Shown here in pieces: positions 4,142 to 8,066 of a DNA stretch of 8,066 bases (the first letter of the stretch is position 1; the number at the start of each line of letters is the position of its first letter). Origin of the DNA: Clostridiales bacterium (lineage in GTDB: Bacteria > Bacillota > Clostridia > Saccharofermentanales > DTU023). The translations under genes and the position numbers were made by a program. The stretch is taken from positions 1 through 8,066 of the forward strand of contig SFGY01000053.1 of NCBI GenBank assembly GCA_004556455.1, written 5' to 3'. The notes under the pieces are model-generated. The model was not told where the DNA came from. It ran no database searches and worked only from the letters and a program-made list of their open reading frames with translations.

Positions 4142-6529
4142 TTATTCCATTGTCTTAATGCGGTCTACAAGAGATTGTTTTTTCAGCGTTCTTGTTGTAA
4201 AAGCAGATAAAATTACCTGCACAATTAAGATCGCTACCAGATACCCGATCACAACCGCCCACGGGAAGTTAAAGAAGAAATAGGCATTTGCCGTTTTCAT
4301 AGCACATACCGCCAGATAGCCCATTCCTGCCCCCAAAATAACTGTTATAATCGTAGCACTCGCGGAATAAATCAATCCCTCATATTGAAGCATTTTAAGT
4401 AGCTGTTTTTCTGTCAATCCGATGGATTGCAAAATGCCAAATTCCTGCTTTCTGGAAATAAAATTCGTAATCGTTGTGTTTACAAGGTTAATCAGTGAAA
4501 AGCAGGTAATCACAACTGCAATAATCAATAGAACCCCATAGACAAATTGATACATACTTTCCAAAGAGTTAATTTTTTCTTCTATCGTTTCCAGAGTGAA
4601 GTTTGAATTGCCAGAAAGCAGTTGCCGCAAACCTGCTTCAACCGCTTGGTATTGTTCCTGATCCGTAATAACAGAAATAGTACCAGTGCAATCCATTCCG
4701 GTTGCTTCGTTTATAAGCTGTTCCGGGAGGGTAAAACATTTTTTGAAGCCTACATAATTATAATCGCTTATAACGCCCGTGATCGTATAGCTTTTTGTGA
4801 CAAGCTCGCCAGCCGCATTTTCATAGTCAACTTTGACGGTATCTCCTAAAGCAGCCTCCATTTCATAGACATCTTTCAGGCGTTCTTCCATCATAACAAT
4901 GCCATTACCAGCAATCAGCTCGTCGTAATCCACGGTTCCGGCAATCAGATTATCTTCCAAATTTTTCTGCTCGTCCCGGCAAAACCCTTGAATCCAGTCA
5001 TTTGACGATCCATTTACATGATATTCTGCGTCCGTATAATACCAACGCTTAACCCCTTTTACGCCGTCAATGTTTTCAAGCTGTGCCACAAACTCATCGT
5101 TCAACAGATTTTGCCTTTGCAATCCAGCCAAAGACACTTCGGCAGTTTCCCATGATTGATTTGCGTTAAGGTTGATCTTAAATTCTCCAACAGGAAATGA
5201 ATTTCCCCTTGCTTCTGCGTAACTATCGTGGGAAATCAATACCGTGGAAAGTGTCACCAAAAGAACTCCACCAATCGAAAGAGAAAGAATCGTCAGTATG
5301 GATTTTACCTTGTTTCTGGACAGATTCATTCTTGCCAAAGAAAACGGTGTAATCTTCCGATGTAGCTTTGCAGATTCCTTTTTCTTTCCCTGATAGGGGG
5401 AATACCGCACTGCTTCAATGGGTGAAATATTTGCCGCCTTTTTCACTGGGGTATGGATGGCAATTATCACAATCAGTAGGGCAAAGATTCCAGTTCCCAC
5501 TGTCACAAGCACCGTTGTTTGTAAATTCCAGCCATCCGGCAACAGAACATAGCCGATGATATTTCCAATTAGTAAGCCTAAAGGAATCCCCACCGCAGCG
5601 AGAAGTTTTCCCTCCCGGTAGACGATCCGCTTTATCTGTGCTTTTGTTGTACCAATCGTGCGAAGCTGTCCATAACTGCGGATATTTCCTGCAATCGAGA
5701 TATAGAAAATAGAATAGATGACAATTCCGGCACCCAGCAAGGTCAGCAACCCTACCACAATAAAGAAGCCCATTTCATCACCCATTGATGTATCTTCCAA
5801 CTGCATAAAATAGTCTGAACGCACCACCGTTTGATCGTCAGAAATATTTAATTTCTCTGCAAGAGTTAAAGCATACTTGCTGGCTTCTTCTTCGGACATC
5901 GTAGTAGCATTTTTCAAGCCAATAAAATAATCCATCGGCAAAACTGAACCGGCCATTTTATCCAAATATGTTTTTGACACAAGGGCTAAATAAGTTCCCT
6001 TAACCTCATAAACAGAACTCCAAATGCCTGATAAAACAAATTCATGCGTTGAACCATCTTCAAAAGAAAGACTGATTTTTTGCCCCAATTTATCATCATA
6101 ACCTAATACATCCAAAAAAGATTTGGGGAGCATGATTTCATTTTCTTTTTGTGGGATTTCTCCTTTGAACTCCATCTGTTGTGAGGCTAACATTTCAGCA
6201 TTTCCATAACTAAAATTAACAGTAGCATTGTTGATCCGTTCTGCTGGGCCATTCAAAATTTCGCCGACCCACTCGATTTCGTCCTGATCGTATAGCTGGT
6301 TTCCTTGCTGTTCTGACAAACCACGATAAACGATCTGTGCGGTTTGTTTTACCATGTTAATGCGTTCGGTCTGTGTACCAAAAGTCCAAAGAAAAACCGT
6401 TGCCAACAACGCAGACGCCAAAGCAATCGTTACCACAGTAAAAATATTTCTTATTTTGCTGCTACGAATACTGCTCTCGGAGATTTTTTTAACAATGCCG
6501 CTGGTATCATTTTCAAAAGGCCATGTCAT
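4142..6529 (-). CDS. FtsX/MacB-type ABC transporter permease, two-repeat form
   Basis: This 795-residue membrane protein is the permease of an ABC exporter. Its organisation is duplicated. Helix 1 is at about 29-50, followed by an extracytoplasmic domain (about 51-250) and an FtsX three-helix unit at 253-279, 309-330 and 337-360. A second copy has a helix at 410-432, an extracytoplasmic domain (433-658) and helices at 660-683, 715-742 and 755-779. Family motifs follow the first helix of each FtsX unit: RSYGQLRTIGTTKAQIKRIVYREG and RKQEFGILQSIGLTEKQLLKMLQYEG. Eight helices suit MacB-type mechanotransmission rather than the ten-helix BceB type. The ATG at 6527-6529 has an AGGAGG site, and the ATPase stop is 14 bases upstream. 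Parts of the gene are far more AT-rich (about 30-37% GC in sampled 60-base rows) than the neighbouring ATPase gene (57% in one row). Substrate is unknown; antimicrobial peptide or lipid export is the usual role. Confidence 0.92.
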   Translation of the reverse strand: MTWPFENDTSGIVKKISESSIRSSKIRNIFTVVTIALASALLATVFLWTFGTQTERINMVKQTAQIVYRGLSEQQGNQLYDQDEIEWVGEILNGPAERINNATVNFSYGNAEMLASQQMEFKGEIPQKENEIMLPKSFLDVLGYDDKLGQKISLSFEDGSTHEFVLSGIWSSVYEVKGTYLALVSKTYLDKMAGSVLPMDYFIGLKNATTMSEEEASKYALTLAEKLNISDDQTVVRSDYFMQLEDTSMGDEMGFFIVVGLLTLLGAGIVIYSIFYISIAGNIRSYGQLRTIGTTKAQIKRIVYREGKLLAAVGIPLGLLIGNIIGYVLLPDGWNLQTTVLVTVGTGIFALLIVIIAIHTPVKKAANISPIEAVRYSPYQGKKKESAKLHRKITPFSLARMNLSRNKVKSILTILSLSIGGVLLVTLSTVLISHDSYAEARGNSFPVGEFKINLNANQSWETAEVSLAGLQRQNLLNDEFVAQLENIDGVKGVKRWYYTDAEYHVNGSSNDWIQGFCRDEQKNLEDNLIAGTVDYDELIAGNGIVMMEERLKDVYEMEAALGDTVKVDYENAAGELVTKSYTITGVISDYNYVGFKKCFTLPEQLINEATGMDCTGTISVITDQEQYQAVEAGLRQLLSGNSNFTLETIEEKINSLESMYQFVYGVLLIIAVVITCFSLINLVNTTITNFISRKQEFGILQSIGLTEKQLLKMLQYEGLIYSASATIITVILGAGMGYLAVCAMKTANAYFFFNFPWAVVIGYLVAILIVQVILSAFTTRTLKKQSLVDRIKTME

Positions 6530-6543
6530 AGCCTGCCACCTCC

Positions 6544-7209
6544 TTACTCCACAATCTTTCCGTCCTCAATGCGGACAATCCGATCTGCAAGGCGGGCAAT
6601 GTCGTTATTGTGGGTAATCATCACAACAGTTTGCCGGAACTCCGCACTGGTACGCTTGATAAGTCCCAGCACCTCGGCGCTGGTCTTGCTGTCAAGGTTG
6701 CCGGTCGGTTCGTCGGCAAGCACAATAGCCGGTTTGGTAATCAGGGCGCGGGCAATCGCCACACGCTGCTGCTGGCCGCCGGAAAGATTGTTCGGCATAT
6801 TTTTCAGTTTATCTTCCAGCCCCAGCAGGTGTACGATCTCGTCCAAAAACTTCTGATCCACCGTGTCCCCGTCCAGCTCCACCGGCAGGACAATGTTCTC
6901 ATACACATTCAGGATGGGAACAAGGTTATAGCTCTGGAAAATAAAGCCAATGTTACGGCGACGGAAGATGGTAAGCTGTTCGTCGTTCATTTTTGACAGC
7001 TCTTTGTCCCGGACAATCACATTGCCGGAAGTAGGGGTGTCCAGCCCGCCCATCATGTGAAGCAGGGTAGACTTGCCGCTGCCGGAGGTTCCCACAACGG
7101 CCACAAACTCGCCGTCCTCCACGGAGAAGTTCACACCGTCAAGGGCGCGGGTGATGTTCGGCTCTGTGCCGTAATACTTTTTCAGGTCGATGGTCTGCAA
7201 AATGCTCAT
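6544..7209 (-). CDS. ABC transporter ATP-binding protein (LolD/MacB-type)
   Basis: This 221-residue ATPase powers the adjacent FtsX-type permease. All nucleotide-binding motifs are intact: Walker A GTSGSGKST (40-48), Q-loop Q92 in FIFQSYNL, signature LSGGQQQR (142-149), Walker B IVLADEPTGNLD with catalytic E167, and switch H200 in MITHN. The SYNLVP and DEPTGNLDSKT stretches are characteristic of the MacB/LolD/SalX-type branch. I start at ATG 7207-7209, nine bases after AAGGA, rather than at the in-frame TTG at 7216-7218, which sits too close to that ribosome site and overlaps the stop of the upstream membrane protein. Five bases separate the genes, so the operon is tightly coupled. GC content is higher than in the permease gene. 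Confidence 0.95.
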   Translation of the reverse strand: MSILQTIDLKKYYGTEPNITRALDGVNFSVEDGEFVAVVGTSGSGKSTLLHMMGGLDTPTSGNVIVRDKELSKMNDEQLTIFRRRNIGFIFQSYNLVPILNVYENIVLPVELDGDTVDQKFLDEIVHLLGLEDKLKNMPNNLSGGQQQRVAIARALITKPAIVLADEPTGNLDSKTSAEVLGLIKRTSAEFRQTVVMITHNNDIARLADRIVRIEDGKIVE

Positions 7210-7214
7210 AAAAT

Positions 7215-7475
7215 TCAATCCTTTCTTTGTTTGTTGTAAATGCGGAATGCTGCTGTGCCGGTGGCCGCCAACTGTACCAGAATCAGCACAGCGAACAGGC
7301 CGAAGCTCTCATAGTAGAACAGTTCATCCCAAAACAGGAGAACATCACAGAGAGCAGTCAAGGCAACCGTCCAGAGGATGTGTCGGGCCAGCCATTGCCG
7401 GAACACCAGCACAAGGGCAACGGGCGGGACGATCAGCAGCGCCAGATTCAAAATCAAGGTCGGGGTCAGTTCCAT
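7215..7475 (-). CDS. Small integral membrane protein of the ABC transporter operon
   Basis: This 86-residue protein is not one I recognise. It is very hydrophobic, with about three membrane segments: roughly residues 6-26, 31-50 and 57-79 (GLFAVLILVQLAATGTAAF). The second segment ends in an acidic and aromatic stretch, FWDELFYYES (about 48-57), and the chain finishes with a short basic tail, YNKQRKD. It is first in the operon, begins at ATG 7473-7475 with GAGGAGG seven bases upstream, and its stop is five bases from the ATPase start. Its position suggests an accessory subunit or sensor component of the transporter, which is inference. The ORF is supported by ribosome site, spacing and its promoter. 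Confidence 0.75.
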   Translation of the reverse strand: MELTPTLILNLALLIVPPVALVLVFRQWLARHILWTVALTALCDVLLFWDELFYYESFGLFAVLILVQLAATGTAAFRIYNKQRKD

Positions 7476-7507
7476 TGCGTCGCCTCCTCGCTTTTGTTGA
7501 TAAGGTC

Positions 7508-7602
7508 ATTGTAAAACCCAAATGTCCGCGAAATGTTACAGCGGCCAAAAAATTTCATCGAAAATCAGGGTCAAATGTTACAACGCTCGGACATTTCAAA
7601 AA
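7508..7602 (-). promoter_or_regulatory. Promoter/operator array of the ABC transporter operon
   Basis: A -10 element, TACAAT, is at 7508-7513 on the minus strand. An ACATTT box (7531-7536) lies exactly 17 bases upstream in the -35 position, and a second AAATGT box (7520-7525) is 11 bp away, inside the spacer. Upstream, TGTTACA (7576-7582) joins CGGACATTT (7588-7596), which mirrors AAATGTCCG (7520-7528). GCGGCC (7541-7546) and the block 7576-7602 are shared with the receiver-gene promoter. Regulation by an OmpR-family protein partnered with the nearby histidine kinase is likely but inferred. Confidence 0.65.
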
Positions 7603-7638
7603 AATTTACGGCGGGCAGCCGGAAATGACCGTCCGCCG
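7598..7638 (-). terminator. Probable terminator after the histidine kinase gene
   Basis: On the minus strand CGGCGG (7633-7638) pairs with CCGCCG (7609-7614), with an inner CGG/CCG stem around 7620-7631. TAAA and then seven Ts (complement of 7598-7604) follow. The four-base gap before the T run makes it imperfect. It abuts the transporter operon's operator. Confidence 0.5.
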
Positions 7639-7642
7639 CGTT

Positions 7643-8066
7643 CTATTTTGTAGGCAGCATAATGGAAAATTCCGAACCCTTGCCCGGCTCCGAAACCACT
7701 TTGATATAGCCGCCCTGCCGCGTTACGATCTCGCGGGCCAGATACAGGCCAATGCCCACGCCTTGCTGTTCGTGTACTTCTTCCTCACGATAGAAGCGCC
7801 GGAAAATGGCGGCCTGATTGCTTTCGGAAATGCCCTTGCCAGTGTCGGTCACTTTGATCTCCACATACATTTCCCACTGCACCACCGACACAGCGATTTT
7901 CCCGCCTGCTGGGGTGTACTTCACCGCATTGTCCAGCAGGTTAAAGAGGGCTTCGGATGTCCACTTACTGTCATGGGAAACGGTCAAATCCTCCGGGCAG
8001 TCCACGGACACGGCGATTTCCTTTTTCTCCGCTGCATACACGATCCCACTCATGGCCTGCGCCACG
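7643..8066 (-). CDS. Sensor histidine kinase, C-terminal ATPase domain (cut by window edge)
   Basis: Only the last 140 or so residues are present; the reading frame stays open to the right edge, so the N-terminal sensor, membrane segments and phospho-accepting His are outside the window. The GTG at 8063-8065 is an internal Val rather than a start. The catalytic HATPase_c motifs are complete: N-box SEALFNLLDNAVKYT (N46 counted from that codon), G1 DTGKGI (74-79), F-box-like IFRRFYRE (87-94) and G2 GVGIGLYLAREI (102-113), ending with GKGSEFSIMLP. The pattern suits VanS/BceS-type kinases paired with OmpR-family regulators. A terminator and the transporter promoter follow. The partner regulator is presumably just beyond the edge. 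Confidence 0.92.
   Translation of the reverse strand, partial: VAQAMSGIVYAAEKKEIAVSVDCPEDLTVSHDSKWTSEALFNLLDNAVKYTPAGGKIAVSVVQWEMYVEIKVTDTGKGISESNQAAIFRRFYREEEVHEQQGVGIGLYLAREIVTRQGGYIKVVSEPGKGSEFSIMLPTK

Noticed and set aside
7210..7218. TTG start at 7216-7218 for the ABC ATPase
   Set aside because: The ribosome site is only about two bases from this TTG but correctly spaced for the ATG at 7207-7209.
1..8066. CRISPR array, tRNA, rRNA or insertion sequence
   Set aside because: No regularly spaced repeats, cloverleaf, rRNA segment or transposase was found on reading both strands by eye.

Overview
The window is the integration/excision end of a Tn916/Tn1549-type integrative and conjugative element (ICE), plus the start of its cargo, most likely from a gut Firmicute (Clostridia). 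The evidence is a Tn916-type Xis, a Tn916-type Int in two pieces, homologues of Tn916 Orf7 (sigma-like) and Orf8 in the usual order, purine-rich Shine-Dalgarno sites, and moderate GC content. Every convincing gene lies on the minus strand, so transcription runs from high to low coordinates toward the element end near base 1. No taxonomic marker gene is present, so the host assignment is an inference.

In transcription order: (1) the C-terminal ATPase half of a sensor histidine kinase, cut by the right edge (7643-8066), then a terminator; (2) a promoter/operator region (about 7508-7602) driving a three-gene operon of a small membrane protein (7215-7475), an ABC ATPase (6544-7209) and a large FtsX-type permease (4142-6529), closed by a strong terminator (4098-4128); (3) a second promoter/operator of the same design (about 3976-4080) driving a tandem-receiver protein with no output domain (3185-3955); (4) a 510-base hairpin-rich stretch (2675-3184) with a possible 35-codon leader ORF and terminator-like hairpins; (5) the ICE regulatory genes, sigma-like (2243-2674) and Orf8-like (1994-2236); (6) a 433-base gene-free GC-rich stretch (1561-1993); (7) xis (1357-1560) and int (31-1277), then a DR2-like Int arm site at 8-20 next to the left edge.

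Likely working: the kinase and a response regulator presumably encoded beyond the right edge sense something, probably an envelope-active compound, and act through AAATGT-type boxes shared by the two cargo promoters. The transporter would respond, and the double-receiver protein could tune the phosphorelay. Cargo and ICE core point the same way and are separated by an attenuator-like region, so read-through from cargo promoters into the sigma/Orf8/xis/int genes is possible, similar to the tet(M) read-through model of Tn916.

Most notable: int is split into an arm-binding domain and a core-binding/catalytic fragment by what looks like a small deletion, with a TGATG stop/start overlap at the break; and two divergent gene sets share a nearly identical operator array with matched spacing to the -10 element.
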